Origin: Actinomycetota bacterium
Lineage (GTDB): Bacteria > Actinomycetota > Actinomycetes > Nanopelagicales > Nanopelagicaceae
Assembly: GCA_026392945.1 (NCBI GenBank)
Contig: JAPLBB010000052.1
Location: forward strand, 30,840 to 94,839
DNA length: 64,000 bases
Reading direction: 5' to 3'
Shown: positions 29,142 to 38,171 of the stretch, piece by piece
Numbering within the stretch: position 1 is the first letter of the stretch
Layout: the number at the start of each line of letters is the position of its first letter
Position numbers and translations under genes: made by a program
Notes under the pieces: model-generated
Told to the model about the DNA's origin: nothing
The model's database searches: none
Seen by the model: the letters and a program-made list of their open reading frames with translations, nothing else

Positions 29142-30491
29142 ATGAGCTTCGTCGCCGAACTTTCCGGAAAGAGTTGTTTGGTTATCGGGGCTGGTGTTAC
29201 TGGCCGAGCTGTTCACGAAGCATTACTTAAGTTTGGTGCTATTTCAAAGATATTTGACGAGAAGGTCACAGAAAAAAGTGATGTGATAAATGTGTTACCA
29301 AAAGGTATTGAATTGGCAGTTGTTTCTCCCGGCTGGAAAATGGATCATCCGGTGATATTGGAACTGAAAAATAGTGGGGTAAAGATTATTGGTGAAATCG
29401 ATTTCGCGTGGCAGGTTAAACAAGTTTTGGCTCCAAACCAGAAATGGATTGCACTAACTGGCACAAACGGTAAAACAACCACAATCAAGATGGTTGAATC
29501 AATTTTCAAGGCAGCAAAGGTAAATGGATTGGCATGTGGAAATGTGGGACAAACTGTAATTGCCTCTGTCTGCTCTGATCCTTCATATGAATATCTAGCA
29601 ATTGAACTTTCTTCATTTCAAATTCAGTGGAGTGATTTACCTAAATACCAATCGGTTGCGTTATTAAATATTGCTGAAGACCATATCGACTGGCACGGTA
29701 GTTTTGAGGATTACGCAGCTGCAAAACTTAAGCTTTTAAAGCAGGCAGAAAAAGCATTTGTTAATAAATCTGATCCAGAGCTGTTTAAGCGGGTAGGTAA
29801 AGAAACAGCAATCTGGTTTTCACTTGAGACGCCAAATCCAAATGAGCTCGGATTAGTTGAGAATCTTTTAATCGATCGCGTTTTCTCTGCTACGCCAGCA
29901 CAAGCAAATGAGATTGCTGAATTAGTGGATATAACTCCAACTGCACCACATAACGTTCTTAATGCTTTGGCAGCCTCTGCCTTAGCCCTTTCTATTGGGA
30001 TTAAGTATGAATCAATCAAGCTTGGGTTACGCAACTTCTCGCCCGACCATCATCGTATGGAGTTAGTGCTAAGTAAGAATGAAATTAATTGGATTGATGA
30101 TTCCAAGGCGACTAATCCACATGCAGCTGCAGCATCACTCCTATCTTATTTTAAGGTTATTTGGATTGCTGGAGGTCTGGCAAAAGGAGCCAGCATGGAG
30201 GAGTTAGTTTCAAGATGTGCGAAAAGGATTAAAGCGGTTATTCTAATCGGCCAAGACCGAGAATTGTTTGCAGATGCATTTACAAAGTTCTCACCCGCAA
30301 CTCAAATCATAAGAGTTGATCAGATTACTGATTCAAAGCAATTAATGAATGATGTTGTTAAGCGGACAATTGAGTTAGCAAAACCAGGCGACACGGTGCT
30401 GCTAGCCCCAGCATGTGCCTCAATGGATCAATTTAGTTCATATGTAGAGCGTGGCCAATTGTTTACACAAGCAGTGAAGGCGCAGGTCTAA
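29142..30491 (+). CDS. murD: UDP-MurNAc-L-Ala--D-Glu ligase
   Basis: ALTGTNGKTTTIKMV, FSPDHHRME, DDSKATNPHAAAASL. Confidence 0.93.
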   Translation: MSFVAELSGKSCLVIGAGVTGRAVHEALLKFGAISKIFDEKVTEKSDVINVLPKGIELAVVSPGWKMDHPVILELKNSGVKIIGEIDFAWQVKQVLAPNQKWIALTGTNGKTTTIKMVESIFKAAKVNGLACGNVGQTVIASVCSDPSYEYLAIELSSFQIQWSDLPKYQSVALLNIAEDHIDWHGSFEDYAAAKLKLLKQAEKAFVNKSDPELFKRVGKETAIWFSLETPNPNELGLVENLLIDRVFSATPAQANEIAELVDITPTAPHNVLNALAASALALSIGIKYESIKLGLRNFSPDHHRMELVLSKNEINWIDDSKATNPHAAAASLLSYFKVIWIAGGLAKGASMEELVSRCAKRIKAVILIGQDRELFADAFTKFSPATQIIRVDQITDSKQLMNDVVKRTIELAKPGDTVLLAPACASMDQFSSYVERGQLFTQAVKAQV

Positions 30492-30492
30492 C

Positions 30493-31677
30493 ATGAGTAA
30501 TAATTTACATTTGCGAAAGTACTCTCGCGTTCTTGCTCGGCCTGAATTACCTTACTTTTTAATTATCTGGAGCACTATATTCTTATGCGCACTTGGTTTG
30601 ACAATGGTTTTATCTTCTTCAACTGTTACTTCGCTGCAAGAGAGTGGAAATACATACTCAATATTTATTAAACAGTTTTTCTTTTTGATCCTCGGTTCAT
30701 TTGCTACATTTTGGGCATTCAGAGTTAAAGGTGCAATTTGGCCAGTCATTGCTAGATATGCACTTAGTATTTCAATTATTATTTTATTATTGCCATTTGT
30801 ACCATTTTTGGGAAAAAATATAAAAGGAAACCGTAACTGGATTGAAATCGCTGGCTTTACACTGCAGCCATCTGAGTTTGCAAAATTTGGCTTAATTTTG
30901 TGGTGCGCGCTTAGGTTGCGCTCACTAGGCCAGGAGCCGGGTACGAAAAACTTAATTTTTTTACTTGCGCCAGGTCTAGTGGCTATTGAGCTATTAATTC
31001 TATCAGAACGTGATCTAGGTACTGCCCTTTTGGTATTAATAATTTTTAGCGGAATTTTGTTTGTATCTGGCGCTCCAATCAAGAATTTTCTTGCACTCAT
31101 TACTTTTGGTGCAATTGTTGGCGGAGCATTTATTCTAAGCAGTGATTATCGGATGAGTAGATTTGCAGCTTTATTTAATCCATTTGATGATCGGTATTAT
31201 AAATTTTCTGGTTGGCAGCCAGCTCATAGCATTATGGGTTTAGCTAGTGGTGGCTTATGGGGAAGTGGATTAGGTGCTAGCAAACAGAAGTGGGCAAATT
31301 TACCCCAAGCTCATACAGATTTTATTTTCTCAGTTATCGGTGAAGAACTTGGACTACTTGGTACCTTGCTAGTTCTAGCCCTTTATGTAGCATTAATTTA
31401 TTCCATTTTAAGAGTTGCAATTAAAACTAAAGATGATTTTTCTAGATATGCAACTGCTGGAATCGCTTGCTGGTTTATCGCACAGGTAGTGGTGAACATT
31501 GGATCTGTTACATCTGTTATTCCGGTTATCGGTGTTACTTTGCCTTTTATCTCCTATGGTGGTTCTTCACTCCTAGCTAATTTGATCGCTGTTGGATATG
31601 TATTGGGCGTGGCCCGCAGAACACCTGAGATTGCTGAAGGTATTAGGGTGAGTCGAATGAGAAAATTGAACCGATGA
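30493..31677 (+). CDS. ftsW: lipid II glycosyltransferase FtsW (SEDS family)
   Basis: GNRNWIEIAGFTLQPSEFAKFGLIL, HTDFIFSVIGEELG, PFISYGGSSLLANL. Confidence 0.94.
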   Translation: MSNNLHLRKYSRVLARPELPYFLIIWSTIFLCALGLTMVLSSSTVTSLQESGNTYSIFIKQFFFLILGSFATFWAFRVKGAIWPVIARYALSISIIILLLPFVPFLGKNIKGNRNWIEIAGFTLQPSEFAKFGLILWCALRLRSLGQEPGTKNLIFLLAPGLVAIELLILSERDLGTALLVLIIFSGILFVSGAPIKNFLALITFGAIVGGAFILSSDYRMSRFAALFNPFDDRYYKFSGWQPAHSIMGLASGGLWGSGLGASKQKWANLPQAHTDFIFSVIGEELGLLGTLLVLALYVALIYSILRVAIKTKDDFSRYATAGIACWFIAQVVVNIGSVTSVIPVIGVTLPFISYGGSSLLANLIAVGYVLGVARRTPEIAEGIRVSRMRKLNR

Positions 31678-32765
31678 ATCCCAAAATATTATTTGCCGGT
31701 GGCGGAACTGCCGGACATGTCGAGCCGGCCTTAGCGGTTGCACATTGGTTGCGGAATGAAAAGCCAAATTGGGATTATGTGTTTGTTGGAACGAAGAAAG
31801 GTTTGGAGAATCAATTAGTTCCTGCTGCTGGTTTTAATTTACTGCACATTTCAAAAGTAGTGCTCCCAAGGCAATTGACACCGGAGATATTCATATTGCC
31901 AATAAAAATATTTATTGCAACCTGGCAGGCAATTAAATTATGCAAAAAAGTTGATTTAGTTATTGGGTTTGGTGGGTATGCATGCCCACCAATTTATATA
32001 GCCGCCGCAATTCTTCGTAAACCAATATTTATTCATGAGGCCAATGCTGTCCCAGGTTGGGCAAATCGGCTAGGAGCCCCATTTGCCTCCCAAATTTTTA
32101 TCGCATTTAGTCGAGCTGGACAAAAACTTGGTCGTTGGCGAAATGCAAAATTAAGTGGCATGCCAATTCGGGCAGAAATAATTGCATCAGCAAATCTTTC
32201 TGGCGAAGAAAGCAAGACAAAGAAGAGATTGCAAATTGAAAAGTGGAAACTAGATCAGAATAAGCCGACCATATTGGTATTCGGCGGGTCTCAAGGTTCA
32301 AGGCATATTAATGAAGCAATACTTCAATCTTTATCTGCCTTTACTGAAAAGGGTGTGCAAGTTGTCCATTCAGTTGGTCGAAATAATCCACTCCCAACTT
32401 CAACTGAGAACTATTTACCACTCCCATATATTGAGGATATGTCATCTGCATATCATGCGGCAGATTTAGTTATTGCAAGAAGTGGTGCCCTAACTTGTGC
32501 AGAGCTAGCAGCGGTAGGAAAATTTGCGATTTTAATTCCATTACCCATAGGTAATGGCGAACAAGCGGTGAATGCCTCAGACCTGCAAGCAGCAGGAGCT
32601 GCTGAAGTAGTAGATGATAATAAATTTAATTCTGATTGGCTAAGTAGTAATTGGGATGAGATATGGCGCAAAGCCAGAAACTATCAGGCGGCCCCAGCAG
32701 CTCAGTTCTCTGCGAGCGAGACAATTGGTAGTGAGATTATTAGAGCAATTGATGGCAGCAAATGA
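31674..32765 (+). CDS. murG: UDP-GlcNAc--lipid I GlcNAc transferase
   Basis: FAGGGTAGHVEPALAVA, VIGFGGYACPPIYIAA, VFGGSQGSRHIN. Confidence 0.94.
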   Translation: MNPKILFAGGGTAGHVEPALAVAHWLRNEKPNWDYVFVGTKKGLENQLVPAAGFNLLHISKVVLPRQLTPEIFILPIKIFIATWQAIKLCKKVDLVIGFGGYACPPIYIAAAILRKPIFIHEANAVPGWANRLGAPFASQIFIAFSRAGQKLGRWRNAKLSGMPIRAEIIASANLSGEESKTKKRLQIEKWKLDQNKPTILVFGGSQGSRHINEAILQSLSAFTEKGVQVVHSVGRNNPLPTSTENYLPLPYIEDMSSAYHAADLVIARSGALTCAELAAVGKFAILIPLPIGNGEQAVNASDLQAAGAAEVVDDNKFNSDWLSSNWDEIWRKARNYQAAPAAQFSASETIGSEIIRAIDGSK

Positions 32766-34171
32766 AATCTGGACTTAATTATAAATTATCAGAATTAGCT
32801 CAACTTAAAATCCACTTCATTGGAATCGGTGGCGCCGGAATGAGTGGAATTGCCCGCATTATGTTGGCAAAGGGCTTTTCAATTTCTGGTTCAGATAAGA
32901 GTGACTCTTCTACGTTGACAGCTTTAAAGGCACTAGGTGCAAAGATTTATATTGGTCATGCCGCAGAAAATCTTGCAGATGCTCAACTAGTTATTATTTC
33001 CTCTGCAATTACTGAAAATAATCCAGAGTTAGCTGAGGCTAAGAGCAGAGGCATACCAATTGCTGCACGAGCAGTGGCATTAGCATGGCTTATGTCTGAA
33101 TCAACCTCAGTTGCGGTAGCAGGTACTCATGGAAAGACCACAACAACTGCGATGTTAACTGTGGTATTACAATCAGCAGGCCTTGATCCATCTTTTGCTA
33201 TTGGTGGAACGATAAATACCGCTGGCATAAATGCTCATAGCGGAAGCGGATCTATATTTGTCGCAGAGGCAGATGAGTCAGATGGATCTTTTCTAGCATA
33301 TAAGCCGACAGGCGCAATAATCACAAATGTTGAGCTAGATCATGTGGATCATTTTGCTGATGAGGAGGCGGTATATGCCGTATTTGAAGATTTTATTTCC
33401 TCAATAAAAGATGATGGTTTTCTAGTCGCTTGTGGTGATGACCCAGGTGTTAAAACATTACTCTCTCGAATAACACGAACTGATTTAAAGATTTACCTTT
33501 ATGGCAAAGGTAGTAGTAATGATTTCCGGATTGATCAAATTCATCTGGCCCCCAATTCATCCCAAGCCATAATTTCGATCACTGGCCGAAAAGTAGGGGA
33601 GTTAAACCTGACAGTTGTTGGTGAACACAACTTATTAAATGCCTTAGCTGCTTTTGCCGCAGCAACTGCAATGGGAGGTTCGGAAGAGAAGCTATTGGCC
33701 GGTTTAAAGGCCTTTACTGGCACCCGCCGTAGATTTGAATTAAAGGGTGAGGTAGGTGGAGTTAAAGTAATTGATGATTATGGGCATCATCCAACTGAAG
33801 TAGTAGTTACTCTGAAAGCAGCACGAAATTTAGCCGGAACAGGTCGCGTAATTGTTATTTTTCAACCACACAGGTATTCAAGAACTGCAGCCTTTACTAA
33901 CCAATTTTCAAACTCACTTGCGCTTGCCGATTTTACTTATTTGCTTGAGGTATACGCCGCAAGCGAAAAGCCAATTGCCGGTGTGTCATCTTTATTGATC
34001 GCGCGAGGAATGAAATCTGAACAAGTTAAATTTGAGCCTTCGATGTTGCAGGTGGTATCAGATGTTGTTGAAATGGCAAAGAGTGGAGATCTAATCCTTA
34101 CCTTAGGTGCTGGAGATGTAAGTTCATTGGGAGATCCAATTTTACAAGCCCTAGCAAGTCGCTTTGCTTAG
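32762..34171 (+). CDS. murC: UDP-MurNAc--L-alanine ligase
   Basis: IGIGGAGMSGIARIML, AVAGTHGKTTTTAML, DDYGHHPTEV, FQPHRYSR. Confidence 0.95.
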   Translation: MKSGLNYKLSELAQLKIHFIGIGGAGMSGIARIMLAKGFSISGSDKSDSSTLTALKALGAKIYIGHAAENLADAQLVIISSAITENNPELAEAKSRGIPIAARAVALAWLMSESTSVAVAGTHGKTTTTAMLTVVLQSAGLDPSFAIGGTINTAGINAHSGSGSIFVAEADESDGSFLAYKPTGAIITNVELDHVDHFADEEAVYAVFEDFISSIKDDGFLVACGDDPGVKTLLSRITRTDLKIYLYGKGSSNDFRIDQIHLAPNSSQAIISITGRKVGELNLTVVGEHNLLNALAAFAAATAMGGSEEKLLAGLKAFTGTRRRFELKGEVGGVKVIDDYGHHPTEVVVTLKAARNLAGTGRVIVIFQPHRYSRTAAFTNQFSNSLALADFTYLLEVYAASEKPIAGVSSLLIARGMKSEQVKFEPSMLQVVSDVVEMAKSGDLILTLGAGDVSSLGDPILQALASRFA

Positions 34172-34173
34172 TT

Positions 34174-34905
34174 ATGGGTTTTCAAATCAGCAAGAGAATT
34201 AAACGTTTACTTGCAACTTTTTCAACAATTACACTCGTATCTCTTAGTGCATACATACTGGGCTGGTCATCATTTTTAACTGTAAATGAAGTCAGTATTG
34301 AGGGAACTAAATCTACCCAGGTGATTATGAGCAAGTTGGCTACTAATTCAATCGCACCTGTAGTTGGATCAAAACTTGCCAGAGTTGACACCCGGGCAAT
34401 TAAAAACACCATCGCCCAGTTAGATTGGATAAGCCAAGCAAAAATCTATCGGAATTGGGTCAGTAAGAAGATTAGTATTGAGGTTATTGAGCGAATAGCG
34501 GTCGCCAAAGCTATTAATTCTCAGGGATCAAGGATTAACTTTGATAGTACGGGCACAGTTTTTTCGCCAACATCTAGCACTCAACTTTCAATGCAGAATT
34601 CCTTGCCGCAAGTGAGCTTGCAAGGTGGCGATAAGGAAGAGCTTGCATCTGTTGCATTGCTCCTGGCGGAAATTCCAAATGATCTGAGCTATTTAGTTAC
34701 CGATCTTGAATCAATTTCAGTGAGTAAATCTGGGTATATTCAAATGCGAACCCAGATTAACAAAAACGCTGTGCAGATAAATTGGGGTAGGGCGGAAGAG
34801 GTTAAACAGAAGTGCTCTGTTTTGGTAGCCTTATTAGATCTGCCTGAAAATAGAGGGATAAAGCAGGTAGATCTATCTCAGCCAAATGCTCCAATAGTCA
34901 GTTAA
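34174..34905 (+). CDS. ftsQ: cell division protein FtsQ/DivIB (POTRA domain)
   Basis: single N-terminal TM, WSSFLTVNEVSIEGTKST POTRA start; position between murC and ftsZ. Confidence 0.85.
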   Translation: MGFQISKRIKRLLATFSTITLVSLSAYILGWSSFLTVNEVSIEGTKSTQVIMSKLATNSIAPVVGSKLARVDTRAIKNTIAQLDWISQAKIYRNWVSKKISIEVIERIAVAKAINSQGSRINFDSTGTVFSPTSSTQLSMQNSLPQVSLQGGDKEELASVALLLAEIPNDLSYLVTDLESISVSKSGYIQMRTQINKNAVQINWGRAEEVKQKCSVLVALLDLPENRGIKQVDLSQPNAPIVS

Positions 34906-35094
34906 TTTCAATAATCAAATCAGCAAATAACGGCATCAAAAAATTGATTTTCTAAGAAAATAACTAAAATATTTACTTCATAAAATATCGTGTCGGTGTT
35001 TGATTGAGTTGCTTCTAATGCCTACTTTTACGTAATCGGAAAAGCATAACTTTAACTCTCAACTTGAGATTTAGGGCTAGGGAAGAGGCGCAAA

Positions 35095-36114
35095 GTGGCA
35101 ACACCGCAAAATTATTTAGCTGTAGATGCAGATGTGAAATTAGATATTGGTAGAAAATTAACTAGAGGATTAGGCGCAGGTGCTGCACCAGAGATTGGTC
35201 GTCAAGCCGCCCTTGATCACATCGATGAGATTGAAGAAGTTTTACGTGGCGCAGATATGGTTTTTGTTACAGCAGGAGAAGGTGGCGGAACTGGAACCGG
35301 TGGTGCTCCAATAGTTGCTAAAGTCGCAAAAGATCTGGGTGCATTAACAGTTGGTGTTGTTACTAAGCCATTTACATTTGAAGGTAAACGTCGCACAGCA
35401 CAAGCCGATGAGGGAATTGAAAATTTACGAACTGAAGTTGATACATTAATTGTGATTCCAAATGATCGTTTGCTTGCAATCTCTGATCGTTCAATCAGCG
35501 CACTTGAGGCATTTAAAACGGCAGATCAAGTTTTACTTTCTGGTGTGCAAGGTATTACTGACTTAATTACAACTCCTGGCCTAATTAATTTAGATTTTGC
35601 TGATGTTAAAAGTGTTATGTCAGGCGCAGGTTCTGCGTTAATGGGAATTGGTTCAGCTCGTGGTGAGGCAAGATCTATTCGCGCAGCAGAGCTTGCAATA
35701 TCAAGCCCATTGCTTGAGGCATCTATTGATGGTGCACATGGAGTTTTACTTTCAATTGCCGGTGGATCTGATCTTGGTTTGTTTGAGATCTCAGAGGCAG
35801 CTGAGTTGGTTGCAAAGTCAGCCCACCCAGATGCAAATATTATTTATGGAACAGTTATTGATGACGCCTTAGGTGATGAGGTCAGAGTAACTGTTATTGC
35901 TGCTGGATTTGATGGCGGACAACCAAAGCGGGTTTTAATGCCAGTGATTAATGCCGCAACAATGAGTGGTGAGGCTGATCCAATTCCAGCCAATGACCCA
36001 ATTTCAGTTGCATTAGATTTAAATCTCGATACTGCAGAACACCCACGGAAGCGAATTACATTTGAAGAACTAGTCGCAGAAGATGAGATCGATATACCTG
36101 ATTTCATGCGGTAG
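35095..36114 (+). CDS. ftsZ: cell division protein FtsZ with an apparent internal N-terminal deletion
   Basis: [15 protein letters not shown] tubulin signature, [23 protein letters not shown]-terminal DIPDFMR; sequence jumps from [10 protein letters not shown] to [20 protein letters not shown]. Confidence 0.93.
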   Translation: MATPQNYLAVDADVKLDIGRKLTRGLGAGAAPEIGRQAALDHIDEIEEVLRGADMVFVTAGEGGGTGTGGAPIVAKVAKDLGALTVGVVTKPFTFEGKRRTAQADEGIENLRTEVDTLIVIPNDRLLAISDRSISALEAFKTADQVLLSGVQGITDLITTPGLINLDFADVKSVMSGAGSALMGIGSARGEARSIRAAELAISSPLLEASIDGAHGVLLSIAGGSDLGLFEISEAAELVAKSAHPDANIIYGTVIDDALGDEVRVTVIAAGFDGGQPKRVLMPVINAATMSGEADPIPANDPISVALDLNLDTAEHPRKRITFEELVAEDEIDIPDFMR

Positions 36115-36122
36115 TAGTTACC

Positions 36123-36725
36123 GTGGCACGGCTACTTTTTACCTCTCGTAATTTCAGCTCGTTAGATTCCTCGGTTGATAATCAAGCCGGGAATAAGTTA
36201 ACTAATCTGATTGGTAAGCCGGTTGTGTTTATGAATCAATCACACAGCAATCTAGTTTCAGTAGTCAGTGATACTGCCATTTCGCCAGATGCAGATGGGC
36301 TAGTTACAACCAATCGAGATATTGCACTTGCGGTCCGGGTTGCAGATTGTCTGCCACTACTTTTAATTTCAAGTGAGTCAGTATCTGCAGTCCATGTTGG
36401 TAGGAAAGGTTTGTTAAATCAGGTTGCTTTAAATGCGGTGGAGAAGATGAAGGAGCTAGGCTCTACTCAAATTACTGGGTTAGTCGGGCCGCACATATGC
36501 GGTGCCTGTTATGAAGTAGATTCGCAAATGTATGAAGAGATTGTAAAAGACCATCCAGCAACTGGCGGAAAAGTAAATCATTTAAATCTATTTGCCGGTT
36601 TAGAGTCCCAATTGACTGGAATCAAACTCACTAATCTCTCGCTTTGCACAATGGAAAATCCAGAGTACTTTTCATATCGTGCCGGTGATAAGACTGGCAG
36701 GCAGGTTGGGGTAATTAGTTTATGA
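36123..36725 (+). CDS. laccase-domain / PgeF (YfiH) family protein
   Basis: VADCLPLLL, VHVGRKGLLNQVA, GPHICGACYEV. Confidence 0.87.
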   Translation: MARLLFTSRNFSSLDSSVDNQAGNKLTNLIGKPVVFMNQSHSNLVSVVSDTAISPDADGLVTTNRDIALAVRVADCLPLLLISSESVSAVHVGRKGLLNQVALNAVEKMKELGSTQITGLVGPHICGACYEVDSQMYEEIVKDHPATGGKVNHLNLFAGLESQLTGIKLTNLSLCTMENPEYFSYRAGDKTGRQVGVISL

Positions 36726-37396
36726 ACCGCCCAGAGCAAATAGCTGAGAACCTTAAGCAAGTAAATGAGAATATTGCACACGCTGCAAAAAATGTTTGCA
36801 GATCAATTGATGAGATATCTCTAATTGTTGTAACTAAAACATTTCCGCTATCTGATTTAGAGATTTTGTATGAGTTTGGGTTAAGAGATTTTGGTGAGAA
36901 TCGGGATCAAGAAGCAGTGGAGAAGGTAGACAAACTTCCCAAGGATATTAGATGGCATTTTCAAGGAGGAATTCAAAGCAATAAATTAAAATCTATAGCT
37001 ACTTGGGCTAGCTGTATCCACTCTGTCGATCAACTTAAATATGCTCAGATTATTTCTGACCAAAATTTGGCTGTGCCAAAACAGATATTTATCCAGGTCT
37101 CACTTGACCAACCACCAGAGTCTCGCGGTGGAGTGGATCCAGCAAAACTATTTGATTTAGCCTCTAGTATTGAAAAATTACCTGGCACTTCTCTTCAAGG
37201 ATTAATGGCGGTTGCACCGCTAACTGGCTCAGTAAGTGATTCTTTTACAAGGCTTCGGGCTATCCATGATGAGTTTAGAGCAGTCCATAAAAATGCTACT
37301 TATTTATCGGCTGGCATGAGTGGAGACTATGAAATGGCAATTTCATTCGGCGCGACACATCTGCGAATTGGCAGTTCAATCCTCGGGAATCGCTAG
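36722..37396 (+). CDS. YggS-family PLP homeostasis protein
   Basis: LIVVTKTFPLSDLEILYEFGLRDFGENRDQEAVEK, WHFQGGIQSNK, SAGMSGDYEMAISFGATHLRIGSSILG. Confidence 0.92.
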   Translation: MNRPEQIAENLKQVNENIAHAAKNVCRSIDEISLIVVTKTFPLSDLEILYEFGLRDFGENRDQEAVEKVDKLPKDIRWHFQGGIQSNKLKSIATWASCIHSVDQLKYAQIISDQNLAVPKQIFIQVSLDQPPESRGGVDPAKLFDLASSIEKLPGTSLQGLMAVAPLTGSVSDSFTRLRAIHDEFRAVHKNATYLSAGMSGDYEMAISFGATHLRIGSSILGNR

Positions 37397-37417
37397 ACCA
37401 TCCCATAGATTAAAGCT

Positions 37418-37870
37418 ATGGCTAGTGCATTTAAGCGGGTTGCTGGATACCTCGGATTGATGGATGAGGAAGAGTTAGACCATGGCACAAATCAGTTAAC
37501 TGAACGTGCGCCTCGCTTAGTTAGGGCTAATGCGAAGCAAGTAGAGAAATCTAATATTGAAATTTTTCCACACAATGAAGTAAATAAAGTTATGGACCAT
37601 ATTATTTCTTTAACTCCACGCACTTATAGTGAAGCGCGTTTGATTGGTGAGCATTATCGTCAAGGTAAGCCAGTGATCATGAATTTAAGTGACATGGAAG
37701 AATCAGAGCGCAAGCGGTTGGTTGATTTTGCTTCTGGATTGGTTTTTGGACATCACGGAAGTATCGAACGTGTGACTCCAAAAGTATTTTTGTTAACGCC
37801 ACCTAATGTGTCAGTTAGCGTTGAAGATAAAACATCTGCTGCGCAAGCTAGTTTTTTTAACCAAAGCTGA
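37418..37870 (+). CDS. sepF: cell division protein SepF
   Basis: KRVAGYLGLMDEEE, NLSDMEESERKRLVDFASGLVFG. Confidence 0.93.
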   Translation: MASAFKRVAGYLGLMDEEELDHGTNQLTERAPRLVRANAKQVEKSNIEIFPHNEVNKVMDHIISLTPRTYSEARLIGEHYRQGKPVIMNLSDMEESERKRLVDFASGLVFGHHGSIERVTPKVFLLTPPNVSVSVEDKTSAAQASFFNQS

Positions 37871-37886
37871 TTTAGCCCTTAATTAA

Positions 37887-38171
37887 ATGGGCGCGGTAAT
37901 CGGAATAATTTACTGGGGTCTAAACCTATTTCTTATCACGCTAATTGGTAGATTGATTTTAGATTACGTAAGAATTTTTTCACCAAATTGGCGTCCGCGC
38001 GGAATTGTTCTAGCCCTTGCCGAGTTAATTTATTCAATAACTGATCGTCCACTTAGATTTGTTAGACAATTTGTCCCACCACTGCGCCTAGGATCAATTT
38101 CTTTGGATTTGTCTTTTATTGTTGTATTTTTTGTAGTGCAGCTGTTGATGCGATTAGTAATTATTCTTTAA
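37887..38171 (+). CDS. YggT-family membrane protein
   Basis: two-TM YGGT-like protein (LDYVRIFSPNWRPRG, ITDRPLRFVRQFVPPLRLGSISLDLSFIVVFF). Confidence 0.88.
   Translation: MGAVIGIIYWGLNLFLITLIGRLILDYVRIFSPNWRPRGIVLALAELIYSITDRPLRFVRQFVPPLRLGSISLDLSFIVVFFVVQLLMRLVIIL

Noticed and set aside
30552-31100. 182-aa minus-strand ORF opposite ftsW
   Set aside because: Antisense shadow of a strongly conserved coding region; low-complexity composition, no recognisable motif.
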